Source of the DNA: Gnetum montanum
Taxonomy: Eukaryota; Streptophyta; Gnetopsida; Gnetales; Gnetaceae
Direction of reading: 5' to 3'
DNA length: 64,000 nt
Assembly: GCA_015680685.1 (NCBI GenBank)
Contig: MNCI01030517.1
Coordinates: forward strand, 314,826-378,825
Positions 22,750 through 33,515 of this stretch are shown here, in pieces. Within the stretch, counting starts at the first letter, position 1; each line of letters starts with the position of its first letter. Both the position numbers and the translations under genes were made by a program. The notes under the pieces were generated by a model, which was given only the letters and a program-made list of their open reading frames with translations, was not told where the DNA came from and did no database searches.

Positions 22750-23600
22750 ATAAGATACGAGAGCCTATGAATACCAACCAGAAGTAATGAACACCATTCA
22801 GAATAATGAAGATGGTAACCACAAAGTAAATACATGAGATCATAAGTAAACACAACATTAGTGTGATGCTCACAAAATAATGAATAATGGAGTAGTAAAA
22901 ATGGATTATGAAGAATAGATGTGCATAAAACATTAAGTAAGTGAATATGGAGTTATAATGATGTTGAAGGAGTCATTAAGCATCCTTTGCTAGAGAAGTG
23001 AAGAATAAGAATTGAAGAAGAATTAATGGATTAATAAGAACATTAGAGAAGAAAATACACTATGAAATACATAAATAAATAAGCTAAAGCAATTAGTAAC
23101 TCAAAGATATGAAGTAGATGTTATGAAACACAGAGTTCATAATGGACATCTAAGCACCATAATCAAAAGGTATGAGAAGTGACTTGAAGCTAATAAGCAT
23201 CCAAGTATCATAACCAAAAGATTTAAGAAGTGACTCAATGTTAAGAAGCAAGCATTGTAGGAGACACGTGCGATCCCTATAGTATAGGATCTAGTTTCCT
23301 AAAGAGTAAGAGAAGGACTAAATTATGTCATACGTACCCTAGTCTAGTTTGTTAAATAAAAAGAGAAGATCATATATAAGGTTACAATGCTAGAGGAAAA
23401 ATGCTTATAAAGAAGTTATTCATAAAGTTTAGTGAATCAAGATAGTGACTCATAAATATGAGTTAAGCTAAGTTGGTATGAACTAACCAAGTGCAATGCA
23501 AGGTTGAAGATGAATGTAGTAAATTCTAAATAATATGATTAAAAAGAATGATACAAATTTCTCATGGATTAGATCCTTGGATAATTAGAGTTTTCCATGA
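22750..23600. other. Unassigned block interrupting EOLD integrase
   Basis: Integrase coding fades below about 23620 and returns at 22620. The segment between has no gypsy similarity I can see and no ORF. It has repeated GTGACT..AAGCAT phrases near 23165-23235. It may be an inserted LTR fragment or other repeat. Confidence 0.4.
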
Positions 23601-24250
23601 GACATAAAAAAAATTTAACAATTGATCCCAAGGTATTACATAAGTTTCTTAAATGTAGCTCTTATGAAGTGCATTTCATTATTTAAGATTAGTATCCTTG
23701 GTACTCCAAATCTATTTCTCACATGTTACTAAAACAATTTGGCTACTATTATTGATGTGTAATCCTTAACTATAGAAAATTTTACCCTTTTATACAATAA
23801 TCAAAAATGACTATTAAATATGTTTTTCCATTTGACATTGGAATAATGGATCCCATAAAATCAAATCCTCATATGTCAAATGGTGCCAACAATTGTATCA
23901 ATTGTTATGAACCTTTATGTATAGCTGTTATTCCTCCATTATGCTAACATTATTCATAAGACTAAACAAATTAATGTATGTCTTGGAATATGATAGTACA
24001 AAAATATTTAGTCATGAGCATTTTAATGGATTTTCATCATCTTGCATAATGGCCTCCACATGATCCTTCATGTGCATCTTGAAAAATTCTTTGTTAACTT
24101 TCCTTTGGTGCATACCATCTGATGAGTTCATCAGCATAAATTTTATAGAGATTATTCTTGATTTCAATGAAGTATTTTACTCGATGAATAGATTGCTTCT
24201 TCTTCTTATTATCCCATTTAGTAGAGATTTCTTGAGTGGTTAAATAGGTC
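23600..24250 (-). pseudogene. EOLD integrase zinc-binding and core part
   Basis: Minus strand: FQDAHEGSCGGHYAR near 24080 is the zinc-binding segment (E1: LQDAHEGLCGGHYAR). FDFMGSIIPMSNGKTYLIVI near 23850 and FGVPRILILNNEMHF near 23680 are the core (E1: NFMRPITPMFNGKAYIVVAI, FGMPHALIFDDGTHF). The second catalytic Asp of E1 (FDDG) appears as NNE here. The upstream edge is the Copia insertion at 24256. Confidence 0.8.
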
Positions 24251-24255
24251 AATTA
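24251..24255. repeat. Probable TSD of the Copia element, left copy (AATTA)
   Basis: AATTA before LTR start TGTTGATG; the right flank 29541-29545 is AAGTA, one mismatch. EOLD coding continues on both outer sides. Confidence 0.55.
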
Positions 24256-24555
24256 TGTTGATGTTTTGTTATGTCAAAATCTTAAGGAAAATGAAGAAAA
24301 TGGAATGTTTGTGGCGGATGATGATTTTGTAGGATATGAATAAGAACTCCACAATGAAACTTAAGAACTCAAGGAAATGAGATCTATGACAAGATGCCAA
24401 AATGAAGACTACATGGGCAATATGAGAGAATGGATGAAAATGAAGACTAGAAATCAAATGAAGCTTCTCCAAGGACTAGGAAGAAGGAAATCCAACAAGA
24501 GAAAGCCTTAGAAGATAGAGCTTAAAAGTTGAGGAGATATTTCTAAGAGCAATGT

Positions 24556-24700
24556 ATGTCTACATCTAAGAGTAGATGTCTCCTTGTAGATGTCCCATTT
24601 TTTAGTGTGACGTCTCTCTTGAATTAAGGCCAATCTCAGGTAGACATCCCAACTTCAAAGGAGATGTCTACACTAGTCATTTGGTAGATGTTGCAGGAAT
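24556..24700 (+). promoter_or_regulatory. Clustered TAGATGTC / GACATCTA motifs in Copia U3
   Basis: About seven copies of AGATGTC or its complement within 140 bp, some as GATGTCTCC containing TGTCTC. The other LTR repeats them at 28800-28945. A regulatory role is inference. Confidence 0.4.
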
Positions 24701-24969
24701 TTTGAGGAATTTTTGGAAACTATGAGGCTATGAGAATATACCAAAATCTTGGAAATTATGTAAGCACTATTCGCATTCAAGCTCCTAATTCTCTATTCTA
24801 TGTTATTCTATTCTTTCTCTTCATTGTAATATCATTTACTTAGTTGTATGTTGTACCAAGCTTTAAGTAGAAGGACTTGTAAATTTAGTTACATTCTTTC
24901 CATATGTCTTTCTTTTTTTCTTGTAGCCCTGCAGGGTTGATGTGCTTCTTGTGAGAAGGCATCCACATT

Positions 24970-25178
24970 GAGCTTGTTGGAACCTTGTAGGGTTGAGTGG
25001 TTTTGTGGTGTCAAAACAATCTGGAGTGGAGCTTAATTTTCTAAAGGTTATGGGATCCTTGAAACCACATTTTGAGCTTGTTGAAACCTGACAGGATTGA
25101 GTAATTTCATAGTGACAAAAGACTCCAAAGAGGCACTAAAATTTTGTATAGGGTGTGATGCCCTTTAAACCACATTTT
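24970..25178 (+). repeat. Tandem duplication (104 + 105 bp) inside the Copia LTR
   Basis: Both units begin GAGCTTGTTG and end AACCACATTTT. The 3' LTR has the second unit partly deleted near 29330-29405. Confidence 0.75.
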
Positions 25179-25335
25179 ATTAAGAAATAAAGCTTAGAGG
25201 TATGCATGGATTCTACCCTCTAAGTGTGGACATACCCAAGTTGGGGAACCATGTAAAATTTGGTGTGTTTTTGTGGTAGATGTAATTTTATTTGGGGAAC
25301 TTATTCAACCCCCCTTTAAGTTCTCGATCCACAAG

Positions 25336-25350
25336 TGGTATCAAAGCTCG
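25336..25350 (+). other. Copia primer-binding site (tRNA-iMet type)
   Basis: TGGTATCAAAGCTCG, close to TGGTATCAGAGC, the complement of the initiator Met tRNA 3' end used by most plant Copia elements. Confidence 0.85.
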
Positions 25351-25389
25351 GTACTCTCAAGTTTGTGATTCAACTTTCAAAAGTTAACT

Positions 25390-26683
25390 ATGGAGGGGAC
25401 ATCCTATAGAAAGACATTGATGTTTGATGGGTTTGATTTTGCTCATTGGAAGGCAAGGGTGCAAGGCTTCTTCAAGTTGATCAACTTTGAAGTATGGGAG
25501 TCAATCCTTGAAGGCTACATACCATCCATCAACAACACATGAAAGGCCCTCAAGCCATGAAGCAAGTAAATGCGTAAAGAATAGAATAGCTAGATGTAGA
25601 ATAAAGTAAAAAGGTATTTATATTGTGCATTAAATAAGTTTGAATTCAATAGAATAGCTAGATGTAGAACTACTAAAGAAATTTGGGAAACCTTAGAAGC
25701 TACCTATGAGGGCACATCCATAGTTAAACAATTAAAACTTTTGGTTTTGCAAAGTGAATATGACAAACTTAAAATGAGGGAAGGTGAAAAGATTAAAGAT
25801 TATTTTTCTAGGGAAAATGATATAATTATAATAATTAGGGATATAGGCAAGGACTTTCTTGAAGTGATGTAATCATTAAAATTATTAGAACACTACAACC
25901 TAAATTTAGACATAAGGTTACAACTATGGAAGAAACTAGAGATTTTTCAATCTTAAAGTTTGAAGAGCTCCAAAGTGCTCTTATTGCTTATGAAATAAAT
26001 CTCATAAGTGAAGGAGTAAGAAAGGAAAAGCCTATCACCTTCAAATTAGCATCTAAAGAGAAGGAACCTTCGAAACAAGAAATGAACAGCAAGGAAGAAA
26101 TAGTTCTTCTATCAAGGAGAGTTCAAAGGCTTCTAGCAAAGAAAAGGATAAGCTTCATTTCACCAAGACTTAACCAATCAAACACCAAAGTTAAAGATAA
26201 AGTTAAGAATTTTTCAAATTTAAATTTTGATGTTTTTTGAATAGAATTTTGGATATGTGGTGGAAGAGGCCATGTGGCCTCCAAATGTCTTAGCACTGGT
26301 AGGATGCAATGAAAGGATAAGACTAACATGAATATGAAAAAGACTAACTTCTACTCATGCTAGGATGATGGAAAGCAAAGTGAAGAAGAGGTGGATGACA
26401 CTACAAAAGATTCTCAACTTATATGTATGGCCCTTACAAATGAAAATTCATCACAAATTTCCAATGAACTAAGAGGTAAGCATGATGAAAGGTATAGTGA
26501 ATTATGTGAAAAAATTGTTATCTTACATTATTTACTCAAAAAGGTCAAGAAAATATGCATAGAAAATTTTCTAAAGTCTATTAGCTTATCTTCCAAGTTA
26601 GAAAAGAAAATCTTAGACATAAAAGTTGAGATTCAACTACTAATCCCATTAGATGAAGATAAATGCAAGGATACTTAAGATGA
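25390..26683 (+). pseudogene. gag: Copia gag remnant with zinc knuckle
   Basis: ATG at 25390: MEGTSYRKTLMFDGFDFAHW, then KARVQGFFKLINFEVWESI, the plant Copia gag (DUF4219/UBN2) start. 25600-25900 reads KEIWETLEATYEGTSIVKQL and SEYDKLKMREGEKIKDYFS. A lysine-rich region at 25926-26240 follows. At 26247 FWICGGRGHVASKC is a CX2CX4HX4C knuckle whose first Cys is replaced by Phe. The tail to 26678 is Lys/Glu-rich coiled coil. Stops near 25540, 25870, 26238 and 26680. Confidence 0.85.
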
Positions 26684-26753
26684 AGGGATCAATGAAAACA
26701 AAGAAAATCAGCTCAAAAGTGAAATCTTGGAAGAAAACTCATAAAAGGATATC

Positions 26754-27425
26754 TGATGAGCCTTGATATTGGGGTTGCGATATCGCATATGTGATATTAG
26801 GTTCGCAATATTAGAGCCTACCAAGCGCTATCAGACATCTGATGTTGGAACCTATCTCGTTGCCTATACATAAGAGGTGGGTGCACTTGGTTTTGGTAAT
26901 TAGTCTTAGTCCCTTACCCTAACTCTTGCCTTTTTCCCTTCTTAGAGTTAGAATTATTTCTGAGTGCCCATAGTAGGAGTTATAAAGTGAACGGATCTTT
27001 ATTTGAGTATTGTGTACCTGAGCACACCTTATATCTAGCAATAAAGATGAACTTTGTGATAAACCTTGTAGCATTAGAATAGCTTAATTAATGTTATTTA
27101 TAGTTATTTAATTCTTTCCTTAGTTAATTAATGTTCTTTCTCTCACCTTGTGAATTCTCCCAAGTAAGCACACTTAGTACGACAACTTCGAGCATACGTG
27201 GAGCACTTGGTAACCTAGTAATGATTAGTGTTTGGTAATGCCAGTAGTGTTACACTGGTTCAAGATGTGTATGACAAGTGGGAATGAATGTTGGTGTTAG
27301 GACTAGTTAGAACCTAGTTGATTAGTTAAATTAAATTAGTTACTTAATTATATGATTTCTCCCTTTATAGCAACAAGACATAAAACATAAAAATATATAA
27401 AAATCATATACCTCAACTTTACTTA
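26754..27425 (+). repeat. Truncated gypsy LTR (E1 subfamily) inside the Copia element
   Basis: Starts TGATGAG and follows the E1 LTR through GATATCG half-sites, a TATA-like CTATACATAAGAGG, GAGTTAGAATTATTTCTGAG and AATAAAGATGAAC to CTCAACTTTACTTA, where it stops. About 175 bp of the LTR 3' end are missing. No internal region adjoins, so it is a broken solo LTR. Confidence 0.85.
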
Positions 27426-28494
27426 GGTAGGAAATAAAATGTATTTATATCTTATACAAACTTGAAGGTAAAAGAGCATTTTTTCTCAATCCTTAAAATT
27501 CTTTTACCTAAGAGCAATCATGAATTATGTAAGGTTTTGAAATTCATTTGAATATATCTCTATGCTAGTACTACATCATTGATATACTATGAATGTATAA
27601 TCTTTTGAGTACTTAAATCTCTTGTTGTTAATATGAACTAAATTGTTCCTACCTAAGAGATATGAAGCCTACTAACTTCTATTCTGTGAGAAAACCTCTT
27701 AGGGAGTTTTTAAAAATGATTGGATAACATACTTTAAGATTCCTTAAGATATATGTGTGAACATATTTATTAGAAATTGCTTTATCTCTTGATCTGGTTC
27801 TGAAATTTGATCTACCTCTTATAAGTTGGGTCTGTATGTACTTGTTTTCCTTCACATGAAAGTATTATGTATATTTTTTAACTATGAATATGTGAGGAGA
27901 AAATTCTAATCATGTTTTACTTAGATGAAGAATGTATAATCGTTAACTATCTTTTGATCTATCTTATTGCTAGTTGTAAAGGCCCACTCCCTTTTTGATG
28001 ATGTCCAAAAAGGGGATGACTTTTATGTCTTCTCTTGATCTATGATATGTGATTATGGCATATATGTAGTGACTTATGTGATTGTGATATGATTATGATG
28101 ATATGTGATTATGGTATATATATGGTGACTTGTGTGATTGTGATATGATTATGATCTATGTGTCATGGACAACATTGGTATTAAATGATAATAACCTTAT
28201 GGACATACTTGATGGATATATTTGAATAGTTTTGACCTTATGATGGTCTTAATGACTATCTTCCTAAGTTTAGAGTTCTAACACTATGATGGTATTAATG
28301 TTTAGAGATAGGAAATTCAATTCTTATTTATTATCTCTTGATCATAAATATCCTCATTAAAAATTCATAAGTATCTTAATGATTAATGAATTTTGTTTTG
28401 TATTAAGGATGCATCTTTGCATAATCTTTTATCATCTTTAGCTCAATCAATTTTGGGAACTACTAACCCATTTTCTTAAGTTTTGGACATCACC
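27426..28494. other. AT-rich remainder of the Copia interior
   Basis: No ORF or pol motif. Contains the tandem repeat at 28042-28153 and an upstream PPT-like AAAAAGGGGA at 28007. Confidence 0.5.
28042..28153. repeat. Two-copy tandem repeat, 56-bp unit
   Basis: 28042-28097 and 28098-28153, both ATGATATGTGATTATGG...GTGATATGATTATG, four substitutions apart. Confidence 0.9.
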
Positions 28495-28507
28495 AAAAAG
28501 GGGGAGA
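28495..28507 (+). other. Copia polypurine tract
   Basis: AAAAAGGGGGAGA directly before the 3' LTR start TTGTTGATC. Confidence 0.85.
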
Positions 28508-28508
28508 T

Positions 28509-29540
28509 TGTTGATCTTTTGGTATGTTAAAACCTTAAGGAAAATGGAGAAAATAGAATGTTTCTGGTGGATGATGATTTTTCAAGACATGAATAAGAAC
28601 TCCACAATGAGACATGATAACTCAAGGAAATGAGATCTATGTGAGATGTCAAATTGAAGACTACATAGGCAAGATGAGAGCATGGATGAAAATGAAAGCT
28701 ACAAATCAAATGAAGATTCTCCAAGGACTAGCAAGAAGGAAAATTAACAAGAGAAAGCCTTAGAAGATAGACCTTAAAAGTCAAGGAGATGTTTCCTAAA
28801 AATGATGGATGTCTACATCCAAGAGTAGATGTCTCCCTGTAGATGTCCCACTATAGATGTATCATTTTCCAATGAGACGTCTCTCTTGAATTGAGGCCAA
28901 TCTTAGGTAGATGTCCCAACTTCAAAGGAGACATCTACACTAGTTGTTGCATGAATTCAAAGGAATTTTTATAAACTTCAGTTCTATAAAAAGATACCAA
29001 AATCTTGGAAAATGTGCAAGAACTATTCACATTCAAGCTCATAATTTTCTATTCTATGTTGTTCTATTCTTTCTCTTCATTGTAAAATCATTTTCTTGGT
29101 TGTAAGTTGTACTGAGCTTCAAGTACAAGGATTTGTAAATTTAGTTACATTCTCTTCTTATGTCTTTCTCTTTTTCTTATAGCCCTGTGGGGTTGATGTG
29201 CTTCTTACAAGAAGGCATCTACATTGATCTTGTTGGGATCTTATGGGATTGAGTGGTTTTGTAGCCTCAAAATACTTCGAAGTAGATCTCATTTTTGTAA
29301 AGGTTGTGGGATCCTTAAAACCACATTCTGGGCTTGTTGGGACCATGTGGGGCTAAGTGGTTTTGCAATGATGAAACACTTTGGAGTGAAGCTTAGATCT
29401 TGTNAGTATTCATGGATTCTACCCTCCAAGTGTAGATGTACCCAAATTGGAGAACCAAATAAAATTTGGTGTGTGTGTGTGGTAGATGTAATTTTAATTA
29501 GGAAACTTATTTAACCCCCCTTCTAAGTTCTTAATCCACA
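28509..29540 (+). repeat. Copia 3' LTR
   Basis: Starts TGTTGATC and ends CCACA, like the 5' LTR. One ambiguous base at 29404. Right flank AAGTA. Confidence 0.88.
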
Positions 29541-30250
29541 AAGTAAACTACTAGCCAAGATTTTTTTACATTCAAATCTACAACTATTACTACTTTAGAA
29601 AATATTAGTTTATCAAGGAACTAGTCTAATAAACGTTCTACATTTTCTTCTATTTTCCATCTTATTCTTGACAAATAATCTAAAAATACATTCTTAGTTC
29701 TATTTTTATCAATCATGGTGATGTCAAACTCTTGTAAGATCATGAGCCATCTAATAACTCATGGGTTGATCACTAGTTTATTCATCAAAAATTTTATTAC
29801 ATTGTAGTAAGTGTGAATGTAGATAGGGTAGCCAAGCACATAATGCCAAAAATTTTCTAGTGGATACATGACAATCATAAACTCTTTCTCAATAATGATG
29901 TAATTAAGCTATGCTCTTATAATACTTAGACTTGCATTGTGAATGTAATATGATTACTTTTCATCATATAACTATGTAAGGACAACACAATGCATAATTT
30001 AAGGCATTCATCATAATGTAAAAAGGTTTTGACCAATCTAGAGTTTCTAAGATTGAAGTCTCTATGAGTTTCTATTTTTAATTCTCAGAGGCATTTTAGC
30101 ACTCTTCTAACTAGATAGATGGTGTGTCTTTCTTGGTAAGTTTAACTAGTAGTTTTATTATTTTTGAAAAATTTTCAATGAATCTTCCATAATACCTAGT
30201 ATACCCAATAAAACATATTACATTCTTAATAGTTTGTAATTTTTGGGTTA
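29541..30250 (-). pseudogene. EOLD RNase H remnant
   Basis: Minus strand near 29850-29660: HYVLGYPIYIHTYYNVIKFL, VIRWLMILQEFDITMIDKN and DYLSRIRW, aligning with E1 HYVLGYKVFVHTDHSATQIL, VIQWLVILQELNIMIVDHK and DHLSRLRW. The catalytic HTD of E1 reads HTY here. Frameshifts and stops throughout; the end is cut by the Copia element at 29540. Confidence 0.8.
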
Positions 30251-31160
30251 TGCCCTAGATGATTTTGATTTTTTCTACATTTATCTTGATTCTTCTCTAT
30301 GAAAACTTGTGTTATAGAACTATACCTTCTTGGATCATTAGATGGCTCTTTTTCCAATTAAGCTTCAAATAGGTTTCCACACATCTTTTTAATACTTTCT
30401 CTAAGTGGTTCAAATATTATTTCAAATTGAATTCATAAGTAGAGAAATCATCCATAAATACTTTGATTTTATTACCAATCTATTTTTTGAAAAATACTTG
30501 AGAACAAGTCTATGGAATGTAGCATGTGCATTACAAAGCTTGAATGACATTTTTCAGTAACAAAATGTTTCGCATAGATTGATGAATGTGCTCTACTCTT
30601 AATCTTCTAGTGTTATTCTAATCTAATTATATCCACTGTATCCATCTAGAAAACTATAGTACTAATGCCTTGCTATAGTATCTAAGATTTGGTCAACAAA
30701 TGGCAGTGGGAAGTGATCCTTAAAAGTTACCATATTTAGCAATCTAAAATCAATACATATCCTCGACTTTCCATCCTTTTTCAAAATAATAACTAACAAG
30801 CTAACCCATTCATTATCTATTATTGGATATATGAATTCAACCTTGAGTAGTTTTTGTAGTTTATGTTTCACCACTTCCTTTAACTTTGGATTCATACATC
30901 ATTGAGATTGGTAGTGTGGCTTAACCATAAGGTCTATGTATATTCAATGTTGGTAGATGTGTGGATCAATTCCTGTAATCTCATCATATGATCACAAAAA
31001 TATTGTTGGCCATTTTTTCACAACCTTAAGTAACTTTTACTTATGTTCTTTACTAAGATTGATATTGATAATAACTAGTTTTCCATTGTTAAGACATAAA
31101 TATTTTAGTGTATCTGGTAATTTCTTAAGTTCTATAGGCTATGGTTCTAGTTTACCAAGA
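30250..31160 (-). pseudogene. EOLD reverse transcriptase remnant
   Basis: Minus strand: LNNGKLVIININLSKEHK near 31080, then 30895-30662 open with LQKLLKVEFIYPIIDNEWVS and ICIDFRLLNMVTFKDHFPLP. FMDDFSTY at 30458-30435 keeps both catalytic Asp (FMDD at 30458-30447). Same block order as E1 RT. Several stops and a shift near 30660 break it. Confidence 0.88.
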
Positions 31161-31559
31161 ATCTCTAACTTTCCCCATTTCATATCTTCATCTTACTAGT
31201 ATTTTTTTGGGAAAGTTATGTTCTTAATCATTCTATATTATCTATTTGTTTTATATAGCCACTTGTGATATGTTTCCTTGGTTCCATGCATATTTTGGAA
31301 TTGCATTCTCTTTTAGTTGTTAGCCACTAGATGTCTTCTTGTTTTGTGGTTGTTGCATATAAGCAATACTAAACATATACATCTTCTATAGAAGTTCTGC
31401 ATAAGATATTTATCTTTTTGACAGTTCATACTTTCTACACATAATTACACCCTATGTCATTGTACATAATGCATGAAACTCTTTGCCTTTATATAGTTCT
31501 CTTTCCATCTTTCTTAGAAATTTTTAGGGACAAATCTCTTATTCCTAGATTAGCTTTGA

Positions 31560-31930
31560 TTATACTCAACTGGGCTCTTGCAATGATGATTGGAAATTTT
31601 CCCTTATTCTTTCCAACATGAATTACCAAAATTCTGTAAGGTATGATCAACCATTTATGGTAGTCACAACATCTTCTACTTGTCCGAGTGGGATAATAAT
31701 ATATTAGTCTGCAAGCTCTAACATGATATTACATTTCTTTAATTGTGTTAGATTCTTAGCTTGACATGTCTTAAAAAATAAGATTCACTTCTAAGCTTAA
31801 ATCTATAAGAGTTTTGCATGGGTCTTTCCTCATAATTTGTAAGTAAATCAAAGGACTTCTAGGATTTATTCAGTTGTTAGAAAGTGTGCTTACCTTAATC
31901 CAATGACTTACAATTTACATAAGCAGGATA
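31560..31930 (-). pseudogene. EOLD aspartic protease remnant
   Basis: Minus strand: NPRSPLIYLQIMRKDPCKTL then IDLSLEVNLIF near 31800, aligned with E1 NPRSPLIYLLIVENGPSKAL and LDSSSSVNLIS. The Asp remains; D-x-G is not conserved. KGKFPIIIARAQLSIIKA near 31590 matches the E1 protease end. Confidence 0.75.
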
Positions 31931-31999
31931 ATGGTTAAGTTCAAATTCTATTTTAGCTGAAGCATGTGTCTTGGAGAGAAATTTGAAGTATTATAGGCT

Positions 32000-33229
32000 T
32001 CAATAGGTATTATAGCCATGTTTCTCCTTACTGGTTATGAGAAAATCCATAATCTAGTAGTGTTTTCTAAGCTTTTGCTAAAGAAAGGATGCTTCTTTGA
32101 TCTAGGCTCATAACTACTACTATTTTTTTTTGCTTATACATTAATGATCATTATTTATTTTTCTTTTTTTTCTTTGCTATGGCTAAGGAGGTAACTCTCC
32201 TTGAATTGTTAGTGGAGGTACTGGTAGCAATGGATTACAAGGTTGTTGAGAGTGATGTGTTGCAAGATGATGTACGTATAAAGGTGATTTTGAACATGGA
32301 TTTGCAGGTTTGTGATACTATGTAGTACAATAGTGGTAGAAGGCATGAGTAGAAGCATTTCTTGGAAAGACATATTACTAGATATAGTAGCCATTAGGGT
32401 TCGATTATCTATAAGGATGTTGCTATCTTGATGTTGGAATTCCCCACAACTATGAATTTTTCTACTACTACTGATAATGCTCTTATTGTTAAGGATAAGC
32501 CCCACTAGGATAATCTGATTGTTATTGCTAGGACTATCTATGGCTACCTTGCTAATAAAATAACCTTATGAGCAGCTATTTTCTCACAAACTTTGGATGT
32601 ATGTATGAAGGCAATTTTGCATGTCGAGTCATAGGTCTATGATACTCTATAGTATAGGAGTGGTAAAAGGCATGAGTAGAAGCATTTCTTGAAGAGACAA
32701 GTTGCTAGACATGGTAACAACAAGGGTCTAGTTATCTATAAGGATATTGCTATCTTAGTGGTGGCATTCCTTATGACTATGGATTTTACCACTGCTACTG
32801 ATAGTTCTCTTATGGTTTAGGATAATCCCCATTAAGATAATACAATTATTATTGATAGTGCTATTCATAGTTCCCTTCTAAATAAGGTAATATTCTAGGC
32901 GTATTTTTTCATAAACTTAGGGTTTAATACGTCTTCCCTTGATTCTTACAAATGGGTCATGCTAAGACAAGATCCTTTGGAAGGTTTTTATTAGTATAAA
33001 TCACATCTATTTTTATCACATGAACTAGAATTGGTAGCCTCTTCAATGATTACAACTTTTTCTTTGTACTTGTATTTATCTTGTCTATTTTTATTTTTTT
33101 TCCTTTTATCCTTTCCTTTGATTAATGCTTGCTTAGTTTTTCTCCTTTACAATCTTCAATGAAGTTTCAAACTTTTCATCTCTAGAGTCCCATATCTTTT
33201 TAATATTTACAACGATATCATTAATAGAT
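32000..33229 (-). pseudogene. EOLD gag-end Tyr/Gln-rich linker with internal duplication
   Basis: On the minus strand this corresponds to the Pro/Gln/Tyr-rich linker of E1 (7500-7800) and E3 (37850-38080), with repeated His/Tyr/Gln codons. 32269-32922 is a tandem duplication of a 327-bp unit not present in the other copies. Confidence 0.55.
32269..32922. repeat. 327-bp tandem duplication in EOLD gag linker
   Basis: Unit 1 32269-32595, unit 2 32596-32922. Both start GATGTAYGTATRAAGG and share AGGCATGAGTAGAAGCATTT and TTATCTATAAGGAT. Divergence is visible, so it is old. Confidence 0.75.
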
Positions 33230-33515
33230 TTTAAATTGGCAAGGTCTTCTTTTAGATCACTTCTTTCATTGATTCTTCCTTCTAGGTCTCACATATCCTA
33301 ACATCTCTCTTTTTAAGAGAAGGATCTATATTGTATTTCTTAGTAGACTTTCTCTTTCTTAACCTTTATATATGATGAGCTTTCATTTCTAACAATCTCC
33401 CTTGGGCATAGACTCCAAGGGTCTATTTAGTCTTATTTCTTATTTCATTAATTATGTGCCTCAACTATACCCTTTGAGAAAATCCATGACCTAGACATTG
33501 ATGTAGAAGTAAATA
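33230..33515 (-). pseudogene. gag: EOLD gag C-terminal part
   Basis: Minus strand from 33515: LLLHQCLGHGFSQ, then TLGVYAQGRLLEMKAHHI and YNIDPSLKKRDVRICE. E1 gag has ALLHHFLGHGYSQ, TLGTYAQGRIYKLRAHQ and YNKDPSLQ...EVRFCE. It begins abruptly at 33515 where the E3-bearing block starts; about 130 residues of capsid are absent between this and the N-part at 39838. Confidence 0.75.

Larger units (their letters stand above)
24256..25333 (+). repeat. Copia 5' LTR
   Basis: Starts TGTTGATG, ends CCACA two bases before the PBS. Aligns along its length with 28509-29540. Contains AGATGTC-type motifs at 24556-24690 and an internal duplication at 24970-25178. Confidence 0.88.
24256..29540 (+). mobile_element. 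Copia LTR element, Sirevirus/Maximus-like, pol missing
   Basis: Two LTRs of about 1.05 kb (24256-25333, 28509-29540), a tRNA-iMet type PBS (25336), a Copia gag, and AAAAAGGGG tracts at 28007 and 28495 before the 3' LTR. Multiple such tracts and DNA of the type GATGATGTCCAAAAAGGGG are known Sirevirus features. No protease, integrase, RT or RNase H is visible; a truncated gypsy LTR and 1 kb of AT-rich DNA occupy the space. It inserted between RNase H and integrase of EOLD. Confidence 0.8.

Noticed and set aside
25926-26240. Independent Lys-rich gene
   Set aside because: It is the middle of the Copia gag, in line with the preceding UBN2 segment and following zinc knuckle.
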